DNA from: Eudorina sp. 2006-703-Eu-15
Taxonomy: Eukaryota; Chlorophyta; Chlorophyceae; Chlamydomonadales; Volvocaceae
DNA length: 64,000 nucleotides
NCBI GenBank assembly: GCA_003117195.1
Contig: BDSI01000152.1
Coordinates: 193,501-257,500 of the forward strand
Direction: 5' to 3'
Positions 1 to 49,879 of the stretch are shown here, piece after piece. The notes under the pieces are model-generated. The model saw nothing but the letters and a program-made list of their open reading frames with translations, was not told the DNA's origin and ran no database searches. Position 1 is the first letter of the stretch. Every line of letters starts with the position of its first letter. The position numbers and the translations under genes are program-made.

Positions 1-49
1 CATTCGTCAGGTCGTAGACATACAGAAGGACCTTTTCTCCGTCAACCAT
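1..49 (-). CDS. N-terminus of a DeSI/PPPDE-type deSUMOylase-like protein (partial)
   Basis: A minus-strand ATG at 49-47 opens a frame that runs off the left edge and reads M-V-D-G-E-K-V-L-L-Y-V-Y-D-L-T-N. The block LYVYDL followed by a polar residue and N is the start of the PPPDE/DeSI peptidase fold, where family members read LYVYDLS.G near the N-terminus. These enzymes are thiol peptidases that act on SUMO or ubiquitin conjugates, with a His and a Cys further along that would lie outside this window. Only 16 codons are visible, so the family call is an inference from one motif. The gene would be transcribed leftward, divergent from PYRD at 392. Confidence 0.45.
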   Translation of the reverse strand, partial: MVDGEKVLLYVYDLTN

Positions 50-391
50 CCGGCCCGTCAAGTTACGCCCCTTGGGCCTTCAACGATGAGCCAGAACTGT
101 TGCAACCACTTAAAATATCGACAGGTTTATTGTGAACTTAGCTTTCTGCCTACTGCAAGCTTCCTGCCCCGGCTGGTACTTGCGTTGGTATTGACAGAAT
201 GGTTCACAATCGACAGACAACGCAATCTAACCAACCCTGTATTTAAATGTTGTTAGCAAAACGGCATGCGTACCAACAAATACACCAGGCATGCGCATAC
301 AATACGGCGTTAGGCATCATCAGAAACTGAGGCAATTATGATTTCCCAACATCAAACAAGATCTCATTTGGTGAAAACACATAGTATAAAC
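50..391. promoter_or_regulatory. Divergent intergenic region between the DeSI-like gene and PYRD
   Basis: This stretch of about 340 bases separates the minus-strand ATG at 49 from the first PYRD start codon at 392 and must hold both 5' untranslated regions and promoters. I see no clear TATA box, CpG-like block or repeat. An in-frame upstream ATG at 338 could lengthen PYRD by 18 residues. The regulatory role is inferred from position only. Confidence 0.3.
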
Positions 392-1403
392 ATGCAGGCG
401 CGTTGCAGCAACTGGCTACCAGCACGGTGTAGTATACGGCCGCGACGGAGCATTTGTCGGGCAGCGCCGCGTGGAACAGGTGCGTACCTATTGCGACTCC
501 AGACTGCCCACTGCGTGGTTTTTCACCTCTTGATGCTTGGCGCCAGTCACGGACGCTGATCGGGAGTACATCTTACGCGCTCTGAACTTGGCAAAGAGAG
601 CAACTGGGAAAACATTTCCCAACCCTGCCGTTGGATGCGTGATTGTGAAGGAAGGACGGGTAAGCACCCTATGACCTCCACATGGAGTTGCCCCTGTTGT
701 TCGTGTTGAGATTTTCCGTGCTGTTAGCTGCAGATTGTTGGCGAGGGATACCATCCTCAGGCAGGCAAGCCCCACGCTGAAGTGTATGCGCTTCGTGGAG
801 CAGGCAAGTAGCGGGTCACCGTGCGTCGACTGCGACTGTCCGCCTATGGCAGGAATGTTGGCCCTGAAGGCCGTCCTCTTGCTGTTGGCGTGGCTTACAG
901 GAAACCTCGCTGAGGGTGCGACGGCCTACGTGACCCTTGAGCCATGTAACCATCACGGACGGACTCCCCCTTGCAGCAGGGCCCTGGTGGATGCACGGAT
1001 TGCAAGGGTAGGTGCGCGGAGTCTCAATTGCGGGATAACATCAGTTGACCGGCTCAGGCCGATGACAGAATCCGCTTGTCAGAGCGAGCGAGCATCATGT
1101 TGGGCTGAAGGCGGATCGCGGACAGGATATATAATGGCGTTTACCGGAGTTAAGGGTGTAGCTGCTGATGTTGCCGCCCATATCGTTATTTACGCCCAGG
1201 TGGTCGTCGGCGTGGGCGACCCTAACCCGCTGGTAGCATCTGAAGGTATCGCCACGTTAGAGCGCGCGGGGATCGAGGTCGTCATCATGGACGGGGCTGA
1301 GCAGAAAGCATGCTATGACCTCAACATGGACTTCATGGAGCGCATGGCGGCCGCGGCGGCGGCGGCAGCAGGAGCAACACCAACAGCAGCAGGAAAGTCA
1401 TGA
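392..1403 (+). CDS. PYRD: Riboflavin-biosynthesis pyrimidine deaminase, five exons, deaminase domain only
   Basis: Exons: 392-479, 547-659, 734-803, 901-1007, 1200-1403. All joins keep phase and give 193 residues. The product deaminates the pyrimidine intermediate that follows GTP cyclohydrolase II in riboflavin synthesis (RibD/PYRD, EC 3.5.4.26). Visible signature: [10 protein letters not shown] at 54-63, HAE at 81-83 (zinc ligand H81, catalytic E83), and P-C-x8-C with C106 and C115 as the other zinc ligands, followed by DPNPLV. The first 30 residues ([13 protein letters not shown]...) are rich in R, S and A and resemble a plastid transit peptide. An upstream in-frame ATG at 338 is possible. 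Intron 3 (804-900) has a GC donor (CAG|GCAAGT). The protein ends in a poly-Ala run right after the deaminase domain, with no reductase-like domain as in bacterial RibD and plant PYRD. The family call is secure; the completeness of the 3' end is less so. Confidence 0.88.
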
Positions 1404-2342
1404 ACCAGCGAAGAGCTAGCATTAACATAGCTAGAGCTAGCATTAACATAGTGCTTCAGCTCGGCTACATAGAGGCATGGGGAGGTAAGGGCGATGTTCC
1501 GGAATCTCTCGGAACTTAACTCCTGGAGGTTGAAATTTTAGCACTGGGCGCTGCAAAGCTGGCCTGAAGACCAGGGCCAGGGTTGGCAAATCACGGCCAA
1601 ATGTGCAGCGTTACGACACCAATCGTCACGGCCTAATAAGGGGCTCAGCACTTGTGCGCCCAGCCGACGGCCAAAGTCACTGATTGTTATGGACGCGGGA
1701 TGGAATGTCTAGGGCCTGATGCTGTTTGTGAGGGTCCTGTGGAAATGGGTACTAACACGATTTTGCAGCAATTACCCCCAGAATTTCGCGGCCGCTGGTC
1801 GTTGTTCTCAAATTCTGGGGAGCACGCCGTCAGCAGTGTTAGCAGCAGCAGCAGCTGCTGCTGTCAATCATTTTGAGAGATTGTGAATGCGGTGACGGTG
1901 GCTTCGGTGACCATGGAGAGGGAGACCGCGGCGACCGCAGCGACGGTGAAGGTGGTGCTTGAGAAGGGTGGCTGAGGGAAGCGCGAAAGGAGAGCCGGCG
2001 GCGACGGGGAAGAGGGTGGTGGCAAGTCGTGTAGAGTCAAGTCATATAACATGGTACAAATGTTGAGGTCCCTGAGATTTCACCATCAGAATACGTTGTC
2101 GTGATTCAAAGAAGCCCTAGTATAGGTCTGCAGCGTAACACGTCCTGCTGGGCAAAAGGCGATAAGCGGTCAATGTTTGTGGTCAATGTTTGTACCGAAG
2201 GCAGCCCATTCGTACGTCAGGCACGATGTACAGGTTTGAAGCCTGTGCGCGTGCCGTACACAAGAGCCGATGGGAACGGCGGTTGGAGCGATTGTGCAAG
2301 TTGGCATACAAAGGTAGTCACTCTTTTATGGCGTTATGGCGC
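1404..2342. other. Intergenic region downstream of PYRD with small repeats
   Basis: No gene is recognised here. A 21-base unit containing GCTAGCATTAACATAG is repeated in tandem at 1412-1432 and 1433-1451. A 10-base inverted repeat (CCCCAGAATT at 1776-1785, AATTCTGGGG at 1811-1820) could form a hairpin. An open frame at 1652-1876 ends in Ser/Cys runs from a CAG/CTG stretch and matches nothing I know. Confidence 0.5.
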
Positions 2343-2406
2343 TTTTTTGGGCGGGGCCCCAGCGCGAAGCGCGTTCGGGGGGCCCCGCCCCCTAGGATTG
2401 CCCATG

Positions 2407-2441
<35 letters not shown>

Positions 2442-3342
2442 GGTAACGGCAAAACGTTCATTATCCGCTAAACTAATTCGCTATGTTTGTCATATTAATT
2501 GTCCTCTATTGCAAGGTAACTTTGGTTTGGCTGAAAAAAATTCTTTGCGCACAAACGGTCAAAGTAAAGCTCCGCGGTCCCCATGGACCCGAGTCAACAT
2601 CCAACCAACGCCTCTCGCGCTCATATTTGTTGCAACGGGTGCCGCGTGATGAATACTTGAATTAGGAATGGGCGGCGCGTGCTAAATTGAACTTCGATAG
2701 TGTTCTGATGTTTTAACATAAAGATACCACCAACATCAAGATTTGCCTTTCTGTCTTGCCAGATGAATACAAATCAACAATATGTACTGAATCAAAGTTT
2801 CAAGATGCAAAGGGATAGCGTACCGAGTGCCAACGAGTTCTCCAGTTCCGATGGCCCAAAGTCCGGGTCTCACCGCGGCTTTTTCGCACCCTGTTTTTGC
2901 CTTACATTTGCTATGTAACTATTGATAGCAAACTTTAGAGGTGCACGTCTGCTGCGGGCGTGCAACTGAAGGGTTGCAAGCCTGCCGACGGACCAAACAA
3001 CTACAGTTTCACGGCAAAACAAGGATGCTTCAAGCTTGCTTTGTGATCATCTGCTTCACAGACGGATGTGGTAGTGCACTATCGTTACCATAGTGCCGAT
3101 ACGATGACCGCCGTCGCCGGCGGCGCGTACTGCAGGATGGTTTCGGGGCTGCCGACGTGTTTGGGCTTGGTGAATCTATGCACGCCGATCCCCCTTCAAC
3201 ATCAACGACACCCTCAATGGCAACCTTTCACTCTCTCACACTGTTGCGCGGTAATAGAGTTTTCTTTCTGAAGCAAGCGGCCTGTACGGATTATAGGGGG
3301 CCCCGCCCTTTTCCGGCTTCGAGGAAGCCGACCCCTACTTGT
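2343..3342 (+). repeat. Dispersed repeat of unknown class, copy 1
   Basis: About 1 kb is clearly homologous to 48761-50997. The left end carries a GC-rich hairpin (GGGCGGGGCCCC at 2349-2360, its complement at 2379-2390). The right end repeats GGGGGCCCCGCCC (3296-3308) and then has a small hairpin CGGCTTC-GAG-GAAGCCG. Inside is a relic frame reading G-N-G-K-T-F-I-I-R before a stop, which resembles a P-loop. Shared stretches continue through 2560-3290. The GT-repeat expansion at 2410-2439 is absent from copy 2. The flanks of the two copies differ, so it is a dispersed, probably mobile, unit. A non-autonomous Helitron is one option because of the 3' hairpin and helicase-like P-loop, but the end is CTAC rather than CTRR, so I leave the class open. 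Confidence 0.7.
2410..2439. repeat. (GT)n microsatellite
   Basis: About 15 uninterrupted GT units lie inside repeat copy 1. The equivalent site in copy 2 (48825-48835) has only a few TG units. Confidence 0.97.
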
Positions 3343-3572
3343 CTTGTTTGGGAGTCCTCGCTGCTCCCTTGGTAGCGGTCGCTGATTGTGGTTGTTACGA
3401 GGACAAAAGACGGGGAGCATCGCAGCCATAGATATGTTCTTTATGCTGGCCTCCTCCTTGTCGCGTGCATTTGCGACCGCAGTGACCGGCGGGAGGTGCC
3501 CCTAGTCGGAGCTGCCCGCGACGAGACACTGGGTGTCCCCTCGCACGCCCTCACTTGCACGCTCGCCAGCAG

Positions 3573-3710
3573 CCCCGTGCCCAACGCCTCCGCGCCCGCC
3601 GGTCATGGAATGTGGCACAACTCTCTGATGACGGCGGCGTACGGCGAATTCCAGATGAACAACACATGCTGGCGCTGACGACGCTGCATATTCATGCGGT
3701 TCTCGAAGCG
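3573..3710 (+). CDS. Candidate exon X1, unidentified gene (possibly 5' part of the dynein transcript)
   Basis: An open stretch ending in a good donor (GAAGCG|GTGAGC) reads ...RSWNVAQLSDDGG... and ...HMLALTTLHIHAVLEA, with amino-acid use that looks coding. The acceptor is placed at CAGCAG|CCCCG, but the frame is open further left, so the start is uncertain. It ends in phase 0 and joins X2 in frame. I do not recognise a domain. It may be an N-terminal extension of the dynein or a separate small gene. Confidence 0.35.
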
Positions 3711-4592
3711 GTGAGCACTAAATCCTTTCCATGCGCGATACGCTTACTTGCGCCTGGTAGTTCTTTCGTTACCCTGCTGCGGCTCATGAAGCGACCCGTG
3801 CCGGGACAGGTCTCATAGCTGTCAGGCGATTTCAGGTTATCTGGAAGCTTCCTCATTGTGAAGGAACATGTATTGGATGACGAACCGCATAAGTGTATGA
3901 CTCCGTTCCCGTCACGGAACCATTTTAAATTTGTGACCGGTACAGCTGTTGCTTGACCTTCACGGTCGATGCACAGGTGGGATCAGTGGCGAAAAGTACC
4001 TTGCGGGCCTGTGTGACAGATTAAAAAGCCGGCGTGCATCGCCCAGCACATCGTCTTCGCAATTCGTTCCTGTGCCCGGCGGAGCTGCCGACATCTCGAG
4101 GTATTGAATCGATTATTAATCATCATGAATCACGTTGCGGGTTGACAGTAAGTGGTCAGATAACTCCAAACTCCCAGACGCCTCTGTACGATGCCTGTTA
4201 GTACGTGGGCCGCGGAACAAGGAAACGTGCACTGAAGCTTTGACTGCTGCTGGAACAATTCGCTGTATAGGCACTTCTTTTGAACAAGCGTCTGGTCAAA
4301 CGACTTTCATTATGTCTGTTTGAAGGTCGTTCGCTGACCTTCCCTCCTTCTTGTAAAACGCGCCTTCTGAATAATTAAAATGTCACTAGAATAATGAGCT
4401 TATCTTTGCCTAAAGGGGCACCTGAATTCCCTTCAGTCGACGGGTGCTGATGTCTTCTCCAAGCGCGACCTCCTTGGCCGACAGAGTGGAGCCGGTTCCC
4501 GATGCAATTCTTCCGAATGTGCGTTAATAGTCACTGGCTCTTCTCGTAGTACATTACAACGTCGAAACCAGGGGTCATGACGTACAACGCAG

Positions 4593-4688
4593 GCCCTGCG
4601 TCAGAACCCAGCCAGCGTCGGGTTGTTCAAAGATGAATTCCGTGCAGCGCAGCGGCTGCGGTCTTCGGAAAGCGTGTTCATACCCGAG
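4593..4688 (+). CDS. Candidate exon X2, unidentified
   Basis: Flanked by AACGCAG at the left and GAG|GTGCGT at the right, 32 codons, phase 0 at both ends. It reads ALRQNPASVGLFKDEF and then AAQRLRSSESVFIPE, charged and probably helical. It joins X1 and X3 in frame. No family recognised. Confidence 0.38.
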
Positions 4689-4978
4689 GTGCGTTTGTGG
4701 TGCGCGTACGACAGCGTCACACCAGGGCCACCAAGGCCTCCAGTATGCGAGCATATGCACTTGCGTCTATGGTAAATCGACGGGGGCGGTCTACGCGCGG
4801 CCGACAAGAAGCGTTTTGGAGCAAAGCGCCAGGTTACTTGTCTCGCGCGTGACATTGGCTGGGCCACGCGGGTCGGATGGGCACGATACAGACGATTTCG
4901 ACGTCGCCAAGGATTGCACTTGGGTTTCATTGATAGGCACGAAAATACTGTGGGCTGCCATGGCGACTGCCCTCGCAG

Positions 4979-5150
4979 GTGCTGCGTACGACGCATCCGC
5001 CGGACTTACCACCCCAAGGGGTGGCCGCCGCCCCAGCTCCCACCTATGTCGTGCCCTCAACAGTCCGGCCACCGGCGGCCAAAAAGGCCGTTGGTCCGGG
5101 GGCGTTTACACGGCCAACACCCGCGGCCCTGCTGAACCGGTCGCCGCCTG
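4979..5150 (+). CDS. Candidate exon X3, proline/alanine-rich, unidentified
   Basis: Acceptor CCTCGCAG and donor CCTG|GTAAGT frame 57 codons plus one base that follow X2 in phase. The product is low in complexity (many Pro, Ala, Thr) and looks disordered. Disordered Pro-rich N-termini are known in DNAH1-type dyneins. It does not join the consensus acceptor at 5565 in phase. It would join a weaker acceptor at 5648. Whether it belongs to the dynein is therefore open. Confidence 0.33.
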
Positions 5151-5385
5151 GTAAGTAAGAGCACTTGGCCCAGCCTTCTGGTGTCGCAAGGCATGCCCGG
5201 TTTCTTGACTGGGCCTGTGTCTCTCTTTCCTCATGTATGTGCCACTTCAAGGCCATAAAGGGGGTGCCGCTGAGCTGGTTGAGGCTCTCAACACGCCCGG
5301 TCAGGACTGGCTGCTGACCAGGCAGACCCGGCCTACGAGCCCTGGCAAACCCCGACACCATACAGAGTGAGTATGGTGGTGTAAG

Positions 5386-5435
5386 CACAAAGGCGTAACC
5401 CGGGATGACTCGGGGCTGTAAGCCTGGCTTACAGG
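5386..5435 (+). repeat. 50-base dispersed repeat, copy 1
   Basis: GCACAAAGGCGTAACCCGGG, then GATGACTCGGGGCTGTAAG and CCTGGCTTACAG. Nearly the same sequence is found in dynein intron 23 at about 19235-19284. Function unknown. Confidence 0.8.
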
Positions 5436-5548
5436 TGGCTGCGCCTGTTTGTAGCCCGCGTCCTGCCTGCTCATGCCTTGGGCCCTGGGTTGGTCCGGGG
5501 ATGATGAGGACGAAGGCTTTCGACCGCGTGTGATGTGCCGCCGACGCT

Positions 5549-45424
<39,876 letters not shown>

Positions 45425-46295
45425 TTATCAGAATACATGGTTCTAGTCATATGGACAGGACATGGACATGTGAGGTCATGCCAAGTATGCAAATCCATGC
45501 CTATCAGCTTGCTTGTACATAGCTCATTGCTTATTAATTTGGTTTTTGTTTCAAGGACTTTGTTTCGGACTGTTGAGTTTGGTGTGTTCAGTTTCATATG
45601 CATGGATGGTGATTACACTATCTTCAATACATAGCAGACTGTCAGTGCAAGCGCTAGGATGTGGGTACTCTTTTTTGTCGGCACACTTCACACATATATA
45701 TGCAAAGTACCTTGTAGACAGAAATAGCTTGTTTCTTGGGGCGGGGAACATGGATGATATGTAGATCAGTTGTCTGATGCTGTGTACACACAGGTTGCAG
45801 TAAATGTGCGTTGGCATAGTTGGCAGTGGCAAGTGAACACTTGAGTGGAACACGGGCTTAATTGGAATACAGGACAGGAGCTGCTATAGCCGTGATCGAT
45901 CTATCTTGAATGCCGCTACCATGAGCACCACCTAAATCCAGCCAGACGGATCCAGGCCCACAAACATAAGATCATACAGGGGTCGGACTTGCAAGCATAC
46001 ATCAAGTGATTCAGCTGGATTTCGGGACTACAACAGTAGTAATAAGACTACAACAGTAGTAATAAGGTAAAGCGGATTCTATCTGTGGTTTTTCTTCTCT
46101 ATCTGTGACGTCACACAACACCCCTGCCCCCTTGGATCCACGCCAGGTTTTGCCCAGCTTATCATTGTTTTGTTTTCCTCACACAACAAGCTGTCACAGA
46201 CAACATAAGCCGTGTGTCTTCACTGAAAGCAAACACAAAATGCTGCTTCCAGAAATTGCTGAACTAGTAATGGTAGGATTATTATTATTACGTGG
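45425..46295. other. 3' region of the dynein gene and intergenic sequence
   Basis: It should contain the dynein 3' UTR. I did not find a convincing TGTAA-type poly(A) signal. CTTGGATCCACGCCAGG at 46132-46148 matches a short motif found beside AT-rich tracts elsewhere in the window. Open frames here have no recognisable similarity. Confidence 0.5.
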
Positions 46296-46930
46296 TTTTT
46301 TTTCTGAGAGGGATGTATAAGGAAAAAAAGGACATACAAAGGGATGGAAGCAGACCAAGCAGCAAGCTGGAGAAAAAAGCTAGGTGGCAAGCCAAAAACC
46401 CACAGCACAGCAAACGAGCCCCAGAGGCGACAACCAGAAGGAAAGGAAGCCAAGCACCGCCAGCCTCATATACCGGATAGGGACGGGATGGGGCGGCAGA
46501 GGGAGAAACTCCCAAAGTGGCAAAATGGCACAACAAGGCGGCATCTCCTGCTCCGGGACACCAGGCAAGAAGGAAACAAACCCCAACAAGGACAAAACAA
46601 ACCACAACAGCAAGGAATGCAACCACAGGAAAACGAGGCAACACAACCAAAAGAACTTGGACAACATCCAACAGCAGAATGAAAACCGAAACCCAATGCA
46701 AAAAAGAATCAAACCCCGAAACAAGGGACACACCTCAAAAGCACGAGGTACCCAAAAGAGCATAACACTAGGTCCCCCAAAACCACCAAAGACCACCAAG
46801 GCGCCGCCCGAGCCAAAGGAGGCCAGGGCACAAGCATACCAAGGCACTAGGCACAAAGGAACCTGGGTGCCTCGCTCTAGGTAGGTTACTGAGCACGAGC
46901 AAACCAAAAGGGTGCTGCTCCACCAGGCAT
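46296..46930 (-). mobile_element. LINE 3' fragment (minus), diverged
   Basis: Begins with a T8 tract (the poly(A) tail on the minus strand), then CTGAGAGGGATG, and follows the LINE 3' UTR also seen at 57653-58657, down to ...CCACCAGGCAT near 46930. It carries many substitutions and small indels compared with the copies at 57-63 kb, so it is older. It is cut before the ORF and abuts the GACC minisatellite. Confidence 0.8.
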
Positions 46931-47829
46931 CTGACTGACCCATGACCGACCCACGATCCACGGCAGTCCCACGACCAACCTGCTACTGACCTTTGACCGA
47001 GCTGTGACTGACCCATGACCAACCCGTGACTGACCTGCGACCGACCCGCGACCAACCCCAACCCGGACCTGTGACTGAGCCGCAACCAACCCACAACCGA
47101 CCCACAACCGACCCACAACCGACCCGCGACCGACCTGCAACCGACGGTGACTGACCTGCGACAAACCCGCGACTGACCGACGACCGACCCATGACCAACC
47201 CGCAACTGACCCAGGACCGATCCATGACTGACCTGCGACCAACCTACAACCGACCCAGGACTGACCCGCAACTGACCCATGACAGACCCACGACCGACCC
47301 AGGACTGACCCGCAACCGACCCACAACGGACTGGCGGCCGACCCGCGACCAACTCTTGACTGACTGACCTGCAACCGTCCAGTGACCGACCTGCGACCGA
47401 CCCGTGACCGACCAGCGACCGACCTGCAACTGAGCCGCGCGCGACCGACCCTCAACCGACCCACGACCGACCCAGGACCGACCCACGACCAACCTGTAAA
47501 AACGACCCGCGACCGACCCGCAACCAACCCAGGACTGACCCGCGACTGACACAGGACCGACCCACAACCGACCCGCGACCAACCCGCAACCGACCCAGGA
47601 CTGGCACACGACCCACCCATGACCGAACCACGACCGACCCAGGACTGACCCACAACCGACCCACGACTGACTGGAGGCCGACCCGCGACCGACCCGTGAC
47701 TGTTTGACCCGCGACCAACCCACGATCCACGTCAGTCCCGCGACCAACCTGCGGCTAACCTTTGACCGACCTGTGACTGACCCCAGACCAACCTCTGTGA
47801 CCGACCTGCGATCAACCCCCACCCCGACC
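46931..47829 (+). repeat. GACC-type minisatellite, part 1
   Basis: About 0.9 kb of imperfect units of 10-15 bases built on CGACCGACCCRCGACTGACC. On the minus strand it reads as long VGRGSVAGQS-type frames, which are artefacts of the repeat. The array resumes at 48451 after a LINE fragment. Confidence 0.93.
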
Positions 47830-48450
47830 TTTTTTTTCTGAGAGAGACGTTACAAGGACAAAGGGACGGAAGCAGGCCAAGCAGCAAGCCAGGAAGAAAG
47901 CCAGACAGCAAGCCAAAACCACAACCCTGCAACCGAGCCCCAGAGGTGCCAACCAGACGGAAAGGAAACCAAGCATCGCCAACCTCACAGACCGGACAGG
48001 GACAGGGACAGGGCTGCAGAGGGAGACAAAACTCCCAAAGCGGCAAAGCGGCACAACAAGGCCGCACCTCCTACTCCAGGCCACCAGGCAAGAAGGAAGA
48101 GCAAAAACCCCAACACAACAGCAATGAGCCAAAACACTTGCAACGGGGCAAACACAACCCAGAGAAGCAGGGCAACACCCAACCACAGAAGCCAAAGGAA
48201 ACTGAAAACAAACAACAGAAGCAACACCCTGGCAACAACCCCAGAGCACCCCTCAAGAGAAGACGAAAACTCCCAATAGAAGGAGACAAACCAGACCACC
48301 CAACAGGAGCCAAACCCCCCAACCCCCAAAGTAGACCCTCCAAACATACAAGAACCCAAAGGACACCAAGGTGCCGCCCAAGCCACTGGAGGCCAGGACA
48401 CGAGCACATCAAGGCACCAAGCACGAAACGGCATAACCTGGGTGCCGCTC
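47830..48450 (-). mobile_element. LINE 3' fragment (minus) inside the GACC minisatellite
   Basis: T8 tract at 47830-47837, then CTGAGAGAGACGTTACAAGG and the LINE 3' UTR as far as GGGTGCCGCTC at 48450. The minisatellite continues on both sides, so the fragment inserted into it. CGACCT occurs at both junctions (47825-47830 and 48450-48455) and could be a target-site duplication, but CGACC is also part of the array unit. Confidence 0.85.
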
Positions 48451-48676
48451 GACCTGTGACCGACCCGCAACTGACCCACAACCGACCCACAACCGACCTG
48501 CGACCGACCTGCAACCGACCCATGACCAACCTGCGACCGACCCGCGACCGACTGGTGACTGACCTGCGACCAACCCGCGACCGACCCACAACCGACCCAG
48601 GACCGACCAGCGACTGACCTGCAACCGACCCGCAACCAACCCAGGACGGACCCGTGACCAACCCATGACTGACCCG
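48451..48676 (+). repeat. GACC-type minisatellite, part 2
   Basis: Same unit type as 46931-47829 (CGACCGACCTGCGACC...). It ends at GACCCGAGTTCAATATAATG, where the AT-rich satellite starts. Confidence 0.92.
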
Positions 48677-48760
48677 AGTTCAATATAATGCGAAGTATTC
48701 AAAATTCAAAATACATAATTGAATATTCAAAGCTCAGTATACAACGTTCAATTAACAATA
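48677..48760. repeat. AT-rich satellite (AAAGTTCAATATAC type), block 1
   Basis: Units such as AATATTCAAAGCTCAGTATA and ACGTTCAATTAACAATA. The same degenerate 14-15-base unit recurs in four further blocks, each separated from the next by an inserted element. Confidence 0.8.
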
Positions 48761-49243
48761 TTTTTGGGCGGGGCCCCAGCGTGAAGCGAGTTCAGGGGGC
48801 CCCGCCCCCTAGGATTACCCATGCCTGTGTGTCCGCCATGGGTCATGGCAAAACGTTCATTATCCGCTAAACAAATTCGCAATGTTTATCATATTAATTG
48901 TCCTCTATTGCAAGGTATCTTAGGTTTAGCTGACAAAAATTGTGTGCGCACAAACCAGGGGGGGGGGGGTATACAACATTTTTTCTTGTACCCCATGATA
49001 CAATTTTTCGGCCGGGACCCCCAGAACCACCCACCCACCCTGCCGTACAGTGTCGTATGGACGTTTTGCCGTACATCTCTGTAAACTTTGCCAAATCAAT
49101 CCAAAAAACGTCGTTCGCATCCTCTTCACATTCTTTATTGTTTTATGCATCGTAACCCGCCAGGTTCTTGCGTTTAACAAAGTAATGCGCGTCCTGGCAT
49201 GCCAGCACTGTGTGCGCGTTGGTGACCTCGCTGAGTTGTTGCG

Positions 49244-49879
49244 TCACTTCTGGCCGCCACGGCGCCCCCTTCCCCGGCCCGCGCCCTCAGCAGCACCCTC
49301 CTCCCCGCCTGCGGACGCGTTGCTGCGCCCGCGCCTCCTTCCCCGGCCCCCTCCCTCAGCGGCGCCCTCCTCCCTGCATGCGGACACGTTGCTGCGCCCG
49401 TGCCCCCTTCCCCGGCCCCGGCCTCCCCCGCTTCCCGCCTGGCTGCCCTCACTGTCACCCGTGACAAGCGGACCCGTTGCCTTTCCCCAGAAATGCGAGG
49501 CGCCGCTCCCGAGAGTGGCAATCGAAGCAATGAGCTCCTCCGCCTGTGCCTGGGGTTCGGCCGCTGGCTTGAAGAAGCGCCGCAGAGTGTTGCGCTCCTC
49601 GACTGGCCTCTTGTCAATGCAGGCCTTGCTCTTGTAGTGGACCTCCCAGTGATATTTGCTGCTATTCGCCGGGAGAAGCGCGCCACAGCCTTTTACACAT
49701 GTGATACATGCCTCCCCTCTGTCGGCAGGTGCAAGATCACCTTCTATTTGCCCATGAACAGGATCTATACGGGTTTTTTTGTTCCTTTGGTCGTCGGCAG
49801 GTGCAAGATCACCTTCTATTTGCCCATGAACAGGATCTATACGGGCTTTTTTGTTCCTTTGGTTATCTGAAGCGTCCAT
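49244..49879 (-). CDS. Zinc-finger/RGG-rich protein of the hAT-like element (N-terminal remnant)
   Basis: 211 residues. A Cys/His cluster (CITCVKGCG ... HWEVHYKSKAC, about residues 57-85) resembles a BED-type zinc finger, the usual N-terminal DNA-binding domain of hAT transposases. It is followed by FFKPAAE and then Gly/Arg-rich repeats (GGGRGRGRGHGRS). Residues near the N-terminus are duplicated in tandem (NKKARIDPVHGQIEGDLAPAD and NKKTRIDP...), from a 72-base DNA duplication at 49721-49864. The catalytic RNase-H-like domain is missing, so it is most likely a deletion derivative. The BED assignment is by cysteine/histidine pattern only. Confidence 0.5.
   Translation of the reverse strand: MDASDNQRNKKARIDPVHGQIEGDLAPADDQRNKKTRIDPVHGQIEGDLAPADRGEACITCVKGCGALLPANSSKYHWEVHYKSKACIDKRPVEERNTLRRFFKPAAEPQAQAEELIASIATLGSGASHFWGKATGPLVTGDSEGSQAGSGGGRGRGRGHGRSNVSACREEGAAEGGGRGRRRGRSNASAGGEEGAAEGAGRGRGRRGGQK
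49721..49864. repeat. 72-base tandem duplication within the hAT-like frame
   Basis: Units 49721-49792 and 49793-49864 both begin GTCGGCAGGTGCAAGATCAC and differ at only a few positions. Being 24 codons long, the duplication keeps the frame. Confidence 0.95.

Larger units (their letters stand above)
3343..5548. other. Region upstream of the dynein gene, partly unexplained
   Basis: Three candidate exons lie here and are listed separately. The rest (3343-3572, 3711-4592, 4689-4978, 5151-5548) shows no recognisable coding or RNA feature, apart from a 50-base dispersed repeat at 5386-5435. Promoter and 5' UTR sequences of the dynein gene should be within this region or between the candidate exons. 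Confidence 0.4.

Noticed and set aside
1652..1876. 74-codon frame downstream of PYRD
   Set aside because: No similarity I recognise, and it ends in runs coded by a CAG/CTG stretch; not supported as a gene.
2410..2439. Z-DNA-type GT tract as a regulatory element
   Set aside because: It lies in a dispersed repeat and is absent from the second copy; a plain microsatellite expansion is enough.
46986..47822. Long minus-strand frames rich in VGRGSVAGQS repeats
   Set aside because: They are the translation of a short tandem GACC repeat. Several frames are open at once and there is no start context or domain.
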